From NCBI RefSeq assembly GCF_000717915.1, contig NZ_JOCX01000003.1, forward strand, positions 186,001 through 250,000: DNA of 64,000 nt, read 5' to 3'. A program made the position numbers and the translations under genes. The notes under the pieces are model-generated. The model was not told where the DNA came from and ran no database searches. It saw nothing but the letters and a program-made list of their open reading frames with translations. Positions 15,290-23,515 of the stretch are shown one piece after another; position 1 is the stretch's first letter; each line of letters starts with the position of its first letter. The stretch comes from Streptomyces sp. NRRL S-244 (GTDB lineage: Bacteria; Actinomycetota; Actinomycetes; Streptomycetales; Streptomycetaceae).

Positions 15290-18034
15290 TCACGTTCGGG
15301 CCGCGCGCAGCCATCGCCGCGGCCGGAACGGCCTCAGCCCGGGTGGATCCAGGCGGTACACCTCTTTTGCCTTACGGATTTCAAGAATCAACTCATTTGC
15401 ATCTTGGATCGCCCTGTCGCGGAGGGCTGCTGGCGAACTGACACCCTGGGCGATTAGCAGGTAAAGCATTTCGGGATCATTCAGGTCTGGATGGACCTGA
15501 GCCAGCAGGGCAATTTCCTTCAGCTGGTCGATAACCACTCGGGAGACGCCCAGGTGAGCCGCCAGCTGATCCTGCTGATTATCATTCTGGGTCCGGCGGA
15601 CGAGGTCGAGGGCGCAATTGATGCCGACCTTGACCAGAGAGTCCCTGTGCGGAGCAAGCGCCGGGAGGCCCAAGAAGTGGCTTGGTGGGACTCCCACCAG
15701 CTGCCTGAAGCGACTCTTGGAGACCAACCGCTCGAAACAGGGATCTGCCGCGGCGGCACTCTTGTCCTCGTCGGTGGCAGCAGCGAACTCCAGATCCTCG
15801 ATTGCCTGGCCAAGTCGCATCTCAGCCTCCGAACTTCCGACATCTGCGAGAAAGCAGTCCAGGCACGCATGGTCCCAGGTCAGTTTCGGCGACGGATTAT
15901 ACTTCTGGTGGGGGTGTAGCACGCTATCCGGCGGGCGGACTCCTTCTTTTCGAAGAGCCTTGATGCAGTATTCCAGATTTTCGGCGAAATCACCCATCCG
16001 AATTGCTTGCTCACGCAACTGCTGGGGACCCCATTTCACCGCACACAATTCCTTTAGTTTTTCGACTGATTTTTCTGCGTTCTCTAGTAGAGCGTCGTCG
16101 CTCTTACCCCCGTTCACATAGCCGTTGATCCATTGTGTTGCACTGCTGTACTTGACCCGGATCCGAAGCGGCGCCCAGCTCCTGTCCTTGACTTCTTTGT
16201 GCGATAGTGATCTTTCGTACTGTTCGTCGAGGGACTGCGCGAACGCTGCATAGAGGGTCTGGTCATCCGGAATATTCCTGTAGACCGCCCACATATACTC
16301 GAAGCGCGCCAGTGCGTATTTAGGATCCTCATCCATGGCGCGGCTCAGCAATTCCACGCGCTTGGCACCAGAATCTTCGCTGTCACCGATCAGAGAGCGG
16401 CTCGTCGCGATGACTTGCAGTGCAACGCTCTGCCAGCGCTCGGCTTCATACAGATCGTTCTGGAGCGCCAGGTGCGCCTTGCTGAGCCGAAGGAGGATGA
16501 AGGCAGCAGCTCCTGTGAGCAGCTGTGCACGGGCTCGATCTTGCGCAACAGTCCTGTCGGCTTCCCCGAGCCCGGTCGGGATGGGGGGGAGTCCGAGGTC
16601 TGGTCTGCTGAACACGGCACTCTCGGCATGTCGGCCGTTGCGGGACAAGGTCATCGCAACTCGGTCTTCATCCACGAGCGTAACCCGCGCACGCCACGTC
16701 AGGTCCGGTCTGATAGCAAAGAACAGGCGCGAGAGTGCCCCGGCGACCTTGCCTGCGGGCAGCGCACTCAGTTCCTCACTGGTGATCCTGCTCAGCGGTG
16801 TGGTGGCCAGGACGGAAGTGGCGCCATCAAGCGCTTTAGGCGATTCCGTTCCCAGACCTTTCATCCTGGCCAGCAGGTAATCCGTAGAGCCAGCGCTCAC
16901 TGTGCCATCAGGCTTCTGCACCTCGACCTGCAGCCGTAGGTTCTGCCCCAATGTCGCGGCCGTCAGCACAACACCGACCACTGCTAGGAAGATGTAGGCG
17001 GCCATCAGTCGTCCCGCGTCCTGCAAGGGAACCAGGAGGAGGGGCCATGCCACCATGACCGCGGCGCCTAGGGGGGAGAACATCATTGCCGATTTTCGGA
17101 AGCGCAAGTCACCGGGGTCAGTCGACACGATGGCAGTCACAGCCACCACCGTCAGCCCAAGCACCGCCACCACCAGGGCCGCTTCCACGTTTAGCGACTT
17201 CGGAGCCAGGACCAGGGCCCCCGCCACCACGACTGCGACGCCCAGGACAACCAACAAGGCCAGCCATTCCTTCCAGCGCTTGCGGGTCGCTGCGCAGACG
17301 ATCAGACCGATCACCCCCAGCCCGATCACCACCACGATCACACGCGCCGCCCAGGCAACGGGCGGTGCAGGCGAGAACGGCCTAAACATTGCGTAGAGCG
17401 GAAGCATCACCGCCGTGCCGAAAATGAGGAGGAAGCCTAGGGTCCCCGCGGTCAATCTGTAATTAGGGGGCCAAGCGACCGAATCAACCCTGACGAACAA
17501 GCGCGTAGACAGGCCAGCCAATGCATAAAGGACTGCCAACCCGACCGCACTGAACAGCAGCATTCTACCAATCGGCTGGACCCAGGATTTATAGAAACGA
17601 TCCCAGTTGGATGACGCGTCGGAACGGCCTTGGGCATTGTTCACTTGCGCGACACCCACCACGGCGTCGGAATTACTCCGATCCATTGCGAGTGCAGAGC
17701 GGAATGCACGTTCGGCCTTGTCTAGATCTCCGGCACGGATCAGCTGTTGTCCGGCGGTGACCGTTGCCGCTGCCCGTTCACGTTGCTCAGCGACACTCTT
17801 CAAACCTGCGACAGAGCAGGTGCGTTCCGCGTCACCTTCCCTCACGGCAGCGCGGGTATAGAGGTCGTGCGCGAGATCGAGCGCTCCGGCTTGCTGATGT
17901 CCTTTCGCTCTGTCGCAGATGGCTTCCTTCGCAGGATCGAACGCCGCCGCCGGGGACACCTCTCGTGCAGGTGCGAAGACTGCCAGAGCAGTTAGCAGAG
18001 CGGCGGCACTGCCCCTTGCCAAGTATTGCCACAC
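15290..18034 (-). CDS. TPR / multi-pass membrane protein with DUF4332-like C-terminus, unknown function
   Basis: Intact gene for 914 residues, the only complete one in the insertion. GTG 18034 is chosen because GAGG lies 8 bp upstream; GTG 18043 is alternative. Layout: a signal-like helix (about 5-30); a short TPR-like region (about 95-140, IRAGDLDKAERAFRSALAMD); seven or eight transmembrane helices (about 155-360); then about 550 soluble residues, presumably cytoplasmic. The last 110 residues (LVKVGINCALDLVRR, LAAHLGVSRVVIDQL) resemble the helix-hairpin-helix DUF4332 fold. No enzyme motif is recognisable. A membrane protein with TPR and HhH-like ends could be a sensor or scaffold; cargo of a mobile element raises the possibility of a defence or fitness role, which is inference. 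Confidence 0.75.
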   Translation of the reverse strand: MWQYLARGSAAALLTALAVFAPAREVSPAAAFDPAKEAICDRAKGHQQAGALDLAHDLYTRAAVREGDAERTCSVAGLKSVAEQRERAAATVTAGQQLIRAGDLDKAERAFRSALAMDRSNSDAVVGVAQVNNAQGRSDASSNWDRFYKSWVQPIGRMLLFSAVGLAVLYALAGLSTRLFVRVDSVAWPPNYRLTAGTLGFLLIFGTAVMLPLYAMFRPFSPAPPVAWAARVIVVVIGLGVIGLIVCAATRKRWKEWLALLVVLGVAVVVAGALVLAPKSLNVEAALVVAVLGLTVVAVTAIVSTDPGDLRFRKSAMMFSPLGAAVMVAWPLLLVPLQDAGRLMAAYIFLAVVGVVLTAATLGQNLRLQVEVQKPDGTVSAGSTDYLLARMKGLGTESPKALDGATSVLATTPLSRITSEELSALPAGKVAGALSRLFFAIRPDLTWRARVTLVDEDRVAMTLSRNGRHAESAVFSRPDLGLPPIPTGLGEADRTVAQDRARAQLLTGAAAFILLRLSKAHLALQNDLYEAERWQSVALQVIATSRSLIGDSEDSGAKRVELLSRAMDEDPKYALARFEYMWAVYRNIPDDQTLYAAFAQSLDEQYERSLSHKEVKDRSWAPLRIRVKYSSATQWINGYVNGGKSDDALLENAEKSVEKLKELCAVKWGPQQLREQAIRMGDFAENLEYCIKALRKEGVRPPDSVLHPHQKYNPSPKLTWDHACLDCFLADVGSSEAEMRLGQAIEDLEFAAATDEDKSAAAADPCFERLVSKSRFRQLVGVPPSHFLGLPALAPHRDSLVKVGINCALDLVRRTQNDNQQDQLAAHLGVSRVVIDQLKEIALLAQVHPDLNDPEMLYLLIAQGVSSPAALRDRAIQDANELILEIRKAKEVYRLDPPGLRPFRPRRWLRAART

Positions 18035-18043
18035 GCCAAACAC

Positions 18044-18324
18044 CTCGAATGTCGGCCAACGCCCCGCGTCGACGACGACCCTAAGGCCCTATCCCGTGCC
18101 ACGCACGCCGCACCGCCTGCGACGGAGCCGCACGGAGTAGGGGAAAGAAGAAGTGTCTCTGCCACTTGGCGGCACCCGGCCCCGCAGGCACGTTGACCGA
18201 CCCACCCGTCATCGCCATCACCTGCGGCGTCCAACTCCACCTCCTCGTTCTCGGCCTGGAACCCACACATCCCCGCTGGCCAGAGACCTGAACGAACTGC
18301 CTGCGAAGTACGGAACTAGTCAGA
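18044..18324. other. Right end of the insertion, relic sequence
   Basis: About 280 bp with no credible full gene. A short plus-strand frame, TTG 18193 to TGA 18289-18291, reads PPVIAITCGVQLHLLVLGLE and looks like a fragment of a small protein, but it has no clear ribosome site. It would also contain the promoter of the large minus-strand gene. Sequence similar to ligase resumes at the codons for Glu-Asp-Val-Ser from 18325. Confidence 0.4.
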
Positions 18325-19950
18325 GAAGACGTGTCCCACGCCATCGGGACCATCGTCGGGCTGCCGCAGCGGCTGGCCGCGGACGTCTCCTTCGAGGTGC
18401 GCGGCGAAGTGCTGCTGACCACGGCCCAGTTCGAGCGGGCCAATGAGATGCGCGCCGCGCACGGCGCCGGGCCGTTCTCCAACGCGCGAAACGGCGCGGC
18501 CGGAACGCTGCGGGCCAAGGGCCGCCCGTACACGGTGGAGATGACGTTCTGGGCGTTCGGCGCGGTCGAGCTCGACGGCCCCGCCGTGCTGCCCGGCACC
18601 TCCCACGCTGAGGTGATGGCCTTCGTCGCCGCCGCGGGCGTCCAGACGGCCGCCGCCACGCCCGCGGGGCTGACGGTGGTGGCGACGGCCGCCGAGGTGC
18701 AGGAGCAGGCCGACCGGATCGCGGCCCTGCGCACCCGGCTGCCGTTCGGGATCGACGGGGTGGTCGTCAAGCTGGACTCCCTGGCCGAGCAGGCCGCCGC
18801 CGGGACCGGTTCGCGCCACCCGCACTGGGCGACCGCGTACAAGCTGGCGGCGGTGGAGCGGCGCACCCGGCTCCTCGACGTGACCTGGGCGGTGGGCCGC
18901 ACCGGGGTGCTGGCGCCCACCGCGGTGCTGGAGCCGGTGGAGTTGGACGGCTCGGTGGTCCGGCACGCCACCCTGCACAACCCGGCCGACATCGAGCGCC
19001 GCGGCCTGCGGCTCGGCGACACCGTGACCGTCTACAAGGCGGGTGACATCATCCCGCGCATCGAGGCCCCGGTGGTGGAGCTGCGCACCGGCGAGGAGCG
19101 GCCGATCGAGCTGCCGGCCCTCTGCCCGGGCTGCCAGGGGGAGATAGACCGGAGCCAGGAGCGGTGGCGGTGCGCGCAGCCGGCCGACTGCGGGCGGATC
19201 GCCGCGATCCTGTACGCGGCCGGGCGCGACCAGCTGGACATCGACGGCCTGGGTGAGACGTACGTACGGGCGCTGGTCGAGGCAGGCCGGGTCAGGGACG
19301 TGGCCGACCTGTTCGCGCTGGACCACGCGGCGCTGGCGGAGGCCGCGGGGAGCGAGAAGCGGGCCGCGAAGCTGCTGGAGCAGGTCGAGGCCGCGAAGGG
19401 CAGGCCGCTGGCGCGGGTGTTCTGCGCGCTCGGGGTCGTCGGCACCGGGCGGGGCATGTCCCGGCGGATCGCCCGCCACTTCGGGACGATGGAGGCGATC
19501 CGGGCCGCCGATGCCGCTGCCATGACGGAGGTCGAGCTGGTCGGGGAGACCAAGGCGGCCGGGATCGTCGCCCAGGTCGCATCGCTCGGACCGGTCATCG
19601 ACAAGCTGGCCGCGGCCGGGGTCAACCTGACCGAGCCGCGGGTGGAGCGCCCTGCCGGCGGCGAGGGCGCGGAGGGTGGCGAGGGTGCCGAGGGGCCGCT
19701 CGCCGGTCAGACCGTGGTGGTCACGGGCAAGATGACGGGCGCTCTGGCGGCGTACGACACGCGCGACCGGGTGCGCGAGCTGATCGAGCGGGCGGGCGGG
19801 AAGTCCGCGAGCGGCATATCGGGGCGGACGACGCTGCTCGTGGCGGGGGCGAAGGCGGGCGGCAAGGTGGCCAAGGCCGAGGAGGCGGGCATCGCGATCC
19901 TCGGCGAGGAGGCGTTCGCCGAGCGGATCGCCGCGTTCCTCAGCCGCTGA
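18325..19950 (+). pseudogene. 3' fragment of the interrupted NAD-dependent DNA ligase
   Basis: An open frame of about 540 codons carrying everything downstream of the insertion: the end of the nucleotidyltransferase domain (EVRGEVLLTTAQFERAN, then FSNARNGAAGTLR), GIDGVVVKLD, the OB fold (VTWAVGRTGVLAPTAVLEP), a four-Cys zinc finger (CPGC ... CAQPADC), helix-hairpin-helix repeats (FCALGVVGTGRGMSRRIARHF) and a BRCT domain (LAGQTVVVTGKMTG). It lacks the KxDG lysine and the TRGDG motif, so it cannot self-adenylate. GTG 18331 could start translation but has only a poor ribosome site. The absence of any stop or frameshift in 1.6 kb suggests the break is recent or that the fragment is still expressed. 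It overlaps the stop of the next minus-strand gene by 11 bp. Confidence 0.85.
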
Positions 19951-20218
19951 GCGGTACGGGCATCCCCGGAAACCCCAGCGGTACGGTCGGTACGGGCGGC
20001 ACCGGCGGCGGGGTGACGGCCAGGATCGGCGCGGCCTGCGAGGCGTACCGGTGGCCGCAGGGGTCGAAGACCAGCAGCACCGGACGGCCCGGGCACTGAC
20101 GCCAGGAGATCCGTTCCGGCGCGCTCCCGCACACGGGGCAGCGCGGCAGCGGGCTCGGCTCTGCCGCAGGGGCACCGGGGGCGGCCGCGAGCCGGGGCAC
20201 GGGGTGCGGATCGCGCAT
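19940..20218 (-). CDS. Small protein with zinc-ribbon-like cysteines
   Basis: A 92-residue protein starting at ATG 20218, behind a GGGAG site; longer upstream starts run through low-complexity Arg/Pro sequence and are rejected. The centre, RCPVCGSAPERISWRQCPG then DPCGHRY, has CPxC and Cys-Gly-His pairs spaced like a small zinc ribbon. The C-terminal 30 residues are Pro/Val/Gly-rich and hydrophobic. It is a monocistronic gene whose 3' end overlaps the ligase remnant by 11 bp. Function is unknown; nucleic-acid or protein binding through zinc is plausible. Confidence 0.65.
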   Translation of the reverse strand: MRDPHPVPRLAAAPGAPAAEPSPLPRCPVCGSAPERISWRQCPGRPVLLVFDPCGHRYASQAAPILAVTPPPVPPVPTVPLGFPGMPVPLSG

Positions 20219-20366
20219 GGGGGCTCCCTGGTCCGGCGGTGGTGTCCCACGCACTGTGCCATGGCCCGCCCCTTCGCGGCACGGGCCCGATCCTCCAGGA
20301 TCCCGGCTGGTCAGGGGTGCGTTCCCGGTGCGGACCCGCCGCACCGTCCGTCCGCCCGGGCGGACG

Positions 20367-20417
20367 AAGGCGCCGGCGGTCGGTGGAGACGTACGCTCCA
20401 CCGACCGCCGGCGCCTT
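20367..20417. terminator. 22-bp perfect hairpin downstream of the osmoprotectant transporter
   Basis: Arms 20367-20388 and 20396-20417 are exact complements around ACGTACG. The structure lies 17 bp past the stop of the fused permease/binding protein gene on the minus strand and must be a very stable terminator. Confidence 0.8.
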
Positions 20418-20433
20418 CACCGCCGTGCCGCGA

Positions 20434-22230
20434 TCACGCGGCCTTCGCGACCTCCGGGTGCTCCTTCAGCCAGCCGCGGACGGCCTGCTGCTCCTTGCCC
20501 TTGCCCGCCTCCTGGATCTTCGCCTCCAGGCCGGTCAGCTGGGCCTCGGTCAGCTTGAACGAGCGCAGCCAGGAGGCCACTTCGGGCTCGTCCGCCGCGA
20601 AGCCCTTGCGGGCCAGGGTGTGGATGCCGTCGCCCTTGCCCCAGGCCCCCTTGGGGTCCTCGAGCTTCTTCAGGTCGTACGAGGCGTACGCCCAGTGCGG
20701 CGACCAGAGCACGACCGCCACCGGCTCCTGCTTCTCGTAGGCCCGCTTCAACTCGGCGAGCATGCCGGGGGTCGATCCGTCGACGACCTGGTACTCGCCC
20801 TCCAGGCCGTACTCCTTGAGCAGCTTGCCCTTCAGGATCCCCATCGCGCCGGCGCTCGGCTCGATGCCGATGATCCGGCCCTTGAACCGGTCGCCCTTGC
20901 CCTTGAGGTCGGCGAGGGAGGTGACGTCCTTCATGTAGGAGGGGACGGACAGCTCGATGGAGGTGGGCCCGTACCAGGAGCCCAGGTCGTCCAGCTTGTT
21001 CCCGTACTTCTCCCAGTACTGGGCCTGTGTGACCGGCAGCCAGGCGTCGGTCTGGAAGTCGACCTGGCCGCCCGCGAGCCCGGTGAACAGGGCGCCGAGC
21101 TCCAGCTGCTTCGCCTCCACCTGGAAGCCGCGGCGCTCCAGGAGCTCCTTCCACAGGTAGGTCGAGGCGATGCCCTCGTCCCAGGGGATGTAGCCGATGC
21201 TGATCTTGCGGCCCTTGCCGACGGCGTCGGCCCCGGCTCCGCCGGCGGCCGGCTGCCCGGAGCCGCCGAAGGTGTTCAGGCCGCCCGCGACGAGGGCGAG
21301 GACCACGGCGCCGGTGACGGCGTAGGCGGGCTGGGGGCGGTGGTTCCACAGCTTGGCGGCGCCGCTCGCGGCGGCTTGCGCCTTGGCGAGCGTCCGCCGG
21401 CCGATCGGGGAGACCTGGCGGCCCAGCGCCCCGGTCATCCGGTCCAGGTACATGGCGAGGATGACGATGGAGATGCCCGCCTCGAAGCCGAGGCCGATGT
21501 CGACGTTGCCGATGGCCCGGTAGACGGCGCCGCCGAGCCCGCCGCCGCCGACCATGCCGGCGATGACGACCATGGACAGGCCCAGCATGATGACCTGGTT
21601 GATGCCCGCCATGATGGTGGGCAGGGCCAGCGGCAGCTGGACGCGCACGAGGGTGTCGCGCGGGGTGGTCCCGAAGGCGTCGGCGGCCTCGACGAGTTCC
21701 GCGTCGACCTGGCGGATGCCGAGCTCGGTCATCCGTACGCCGGGCGGCAGCGAGAAGATGATGGTCGCGATGATGCCCGGCACCACGCCCACGCCGAAGA
21801 AGATGATGCCGGGGATCAGGTAGACCATGGCCGGCATGGTCTGCATGAAGTCCAGGACGGGCCGCAGGACGGCGCTGACCCGGTCGGACCGGGAGGCCCA
21901 GATCCCGAGCGGGACCGCGAACACGAGGGTGACGAGGGTCGCGACGAGGACCAGCGAGAGCGTGGACATCGCGTCGGACCACAGGTCGACGGAGTCGACG
22001 AGTGCGAAGCCCGCGAAGGCGAGGAGCCCGGCGAGCAGCCCGCGCAGCCACCAGGCGCCGACGGCGAGGATGCCGGCGAACAGCAGCGGGGCGGGCGCGT
22101 CGAGCACGGCGTGGATGCCGTCGTACAGGCCGGTGACGAGCGCGCTGATGGCGTCGAAGAGCCAGGACAGGTGGCGCTGGAGGAAGTCGACACCGCTGTC
22201 GACCCAGGCGCCGAGGTGCAGGCGGGGCAT
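20434..22230 (-). CDS. ProU-type ABC importer: fused permease and glycine betaine/proline-binding protein
   Basis: A 598-residue fusion of ProW and ProX. Residues about 1-290 hold the permease: several transmembrane helices and the inner-membrane signature DAFGTTPRDTLVRVQLPLA (EAA loop). A further membrane helix (about 315-335, YAVTGAVVLALVAGGLNTF) anchors the binding domain, residues about 350-598, which begins ISIGYIPWDEGIASTYLWKE and contains aromatic residues (FQTDAWLPVTQ, VVLWSPHWAYASYD) of the kind that cage quaternary ammonium groups. Tethered binding domains of this OpuA-like kind are known. The start ATG overlaps the proV stop by one base (TGATG), so the two are co-translated. It imports osmoprotectants such as glycine betaine or proline. 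Confidence 0.9.
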   Translation of the reverse strand: MPRLHLGAWVDSGVDFLQRHLSWLFDAISALVTGLYDGIHAVLDAPAPLLFAGILAVGAWWLRGLLAGLLAFAGFALVDSVDLWSDAMSTLSLVLVATLVTLVFAVPLGIWASRSDRVSAVLRPVLDFMQTMPAMVYLIPGIIFFGVGVVPGIIATIIFSLPPGVRMTELGIRQVDAELVEAADAFGTTPRDTLVRVQLPLALPTIMAGINQVIMLGLSMVVIAGMVGGGGLGGAVYRAIGNVDIGLGFEAGISIVILAMYLDRMTGALGRQVSPIGRRTLAKAQAAASGAAKLWNHRPQPAYAVTGAVVLALVAGGLNTFGGSGQPAAGGAGADAVGKGRKISIGYIPWDEGIASTYLWKELLERRGFQVEAKQLELGALFTGLAGGQVDFQTDAWLPVTQAQYWEKYGNKLDDLGSWYGPTSIELSVPSYMKDVTSLADLKGKGDRFKGRIIGIEPSAGAMGILKGKLLKEYGLEGEYQVVDGSTPGMLAELKRAYEKQEPVAVVLWSPHWAYASYDLKKLEDPKGAWGKGDGIHTLARKGFAADEPEVASWLRSFKLTEAQLTGLEAKIQEAGKGKEQQAVRGWLKEHPEVAKAA

Positions 22231-23294
22231 CAGGCGGCCACCTCCGCGCAGCGCACCCGGTCGCGCTGTTCGTCGCCGATGAAGGCGACGAGGCGGTCCT
22301 GCGGTACGGAGCCCACGACGACCCCGGCGCCGTCGGTGACGGCGACGGGGTGCGGGACGCGGGCGCTGACCGCGCACAGGTCGGCGATCGGGGTGTCGGC
22401 GGTGACGCTGGGGCAGCCGCAGGCGCGGGCGGCGCCGGCCGCGGGCTCGGTCATCACGGCGTCGGCCGTGAGCACGCGCGAGCGGTCGACGTCCTGGATG
22501 AAGGAGGCGACGTAGTCGTCGGCGGGGCGGGTCAGGATGTCCTCCGCGGTGCCCTGCTGGACGATGCGGCCGTCGCGCATGACGGCGATGCCGTCGCCGA
22601 GGCGCATGGCCTCGTTGAGGTCGTGGGTGATGAACACGATGGTCTTCTTGAGCCGCTGCTGGAGCTCCAGCAGCTGGTCCTGCATGTCGCGGCGGATCAG
22701 CGGGTCCAGCGCGCTGAAGGACTCGTCCATCAGGAGCAGGTCGGCGTCCGTGGCCAGGGCGCGGGCCAGGCCGACACGCTGCTGCATGCCGCCGGAGAGC
22801 TCGTCGGGCCAGGAGGCCTCCCAGCCGGCGAGCCCGCACAGCTCCAGCGCCTCGGCGGCGCGGCGCAGGCGCTCGTCGCGGGCGACGCCCTGCACCTCCA
22901 GCCCGTAGGCGGCGTTCTCGAGCACGCTGCGGTGCGGGAAGAGCGCGAAGTGCTGGAAGACCATGCTGATCTTGGTGGAGCGGACGTGGCGCAGCTCACG
23001 CCTGGAGAGGGAGGTGAGGTCCTGGCCGTCGAAGAGGATGCGCCCCTCGGTGGGTTCGAGCAGTCCGTTCAGCATGCGCAGCAGCGTGGACTTGCCGGAC
23101 CCCGACAGACCCATGACGACGAAGATCTCGCCGGGCTCGACGCGGAATGAGGCGTCGATCACAGCGGCCGTCGTACCGTCTGCGCGCAGCTCGTCGCGGT
23201 CGGCGCCGGCTCGGAGCGCGCGGACCGCGGTGGCGGCGTCGCCGGGTCGTCTTCCGAACACCTTGTAAACGTGCTCGGCCTGGAGCGTGGACAC
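22230..23294 (-). CDS. proV: ProV-type glycine betaine/proline ABC transporter ATP-binding protein
   Basis: The ATPase subunit, 354 residues from GTG 23294 (GAGG lies 5 bp upstream; GTG 23300 is also in frame). Walker A is GLSGSGKST, the Q-loop is VFQHFALFPHRSV, the signature LSGGMQQRVGLARAL, Walker B LLLMDESFSALDPL and the switch His THDLNEAM. The last 90 residues form CBS-like segments (VLTADAVMTEP, VAVTDGAGVVVGSVPQDRLV), which in OpuA/ProV enzymes sense ionic strength or nucleotide. A linker of about 30 residues after VFGRRP is longer than in E. coli ProV. It forms an operon with the fused permease/binding gene that follows. Confidence 0.9.
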   Translation of the reverse strand: MSTLQAEHVYKVFGRRPGDAATAVRALRAGADRDELRADGTTAAVIDASFRVEPGEIFVVMGLSGSGKSTLLRMLNGLLEPTEGRILFDGQDLTSLSRRELRHVRSTKISMVFQHFALFPHRSVLENAAYGLEVQGVARDERLRRAAEALELCGLAGWEASWPDELSGGMQQRVGLARALATDADLLLMDESFSALDPLIRRDMQDQLLELQQRLKKTIVFITHDLNEAMRLGDGIAVMRDGRIVQQGTAEDILTRPADDYVASFIQDVDRSRVLTADAVMTEPAAGAARACGCPSVTADTPIADLCAVSARVPHPVAVTDGAGVVVGSVPQDRLVAFIGDEQRDRVRCAEVAA

Positions 23295-23319
23295 ATACAC
23301 CTCGCGGGTCGTACCGGGA

Positions 23320-23358
23320 ACGGCCTGCGCCCGGCCGGTGGGGCCGGGCGCAGGCCGT
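23320..23358. promoter_or_regulatory. 17-bp hairpin in the proV leader / sigma gene trailer
   Basis: Arms 23320-23336 and 23342-23358 pair perfectly around GGTGG, and an outer GTACCG (23311-23316)/CGGTAC (23363-23368) extends the stem. It lies about 160 bp past the sigma-factor stop and only 26 bp ahead of proV. It may terminate the sigma transcript, or act as an attenuator in the proV leader, since little room remains for a proV promoter between it and the start codon. Confidence 0.55.
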
Positions 23359-23461
23359 GGAGCGGTACGGGATCCGCCCGCACCCGGGCCGGCCGCGTGA
23401 CGGCCGGCGGAAGGGTCCGCTCCGGATCCGCGGGTGCCCAGGCTCCTCCGGGGTAAACGCC

Positions 23462-23476
23462 GAGGTGATCCACCTC
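23462..23476. promoter_or_regulatory. GAGGTG-ATC-CACCTC inverted repeat
   Basis: A perfect 6-bp inverted repeat with 3-bp spacer in the gap between the sigma gene and proV, about 170 bp upstream of proV. It could be an operator for the transporter. Evidence is the symmetry and position only. Confidence 0.3.
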
Positions 23477-23515
23477 ACGCCGGAGGTCCGGGGAGGGCGC
23501 AGCACGGTGTCCGGG

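Larger units (their letters stand above)
13873..18324. mobile_element. About 4.45-kb insertion interrupting the ligase gene
   Basis: Foreign DNA between the two ligase fragments. It carries a decayed integrase gene at the left, a palindromic terminator, one large intact gene on the minus strand, and about 290 bp of relic sequence at the right. Base and codon use are visibly less GC-extreme than the flanks, consistent with horizontal origin. CTGCGAA occurs at both ends (13873-13879 and 18301-18307) in the same ligase reading phase; a 7-bp match may be chance. Boundaries are placed from where ligase similarity stops and are good to roughly 20 bp. No terminal inverted repeats were found, so this is more likely a remnant of an integrated element than a simple insertion sequence. 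Confidence 0.7.

Noticed and set aside
13873..18324. A standard insertion sequence
   Set aside because: No terminal inverted repeats or DDE transposase were found; the recombinase relic is of the tyrosine type, so an integrative element remnant is more likely.
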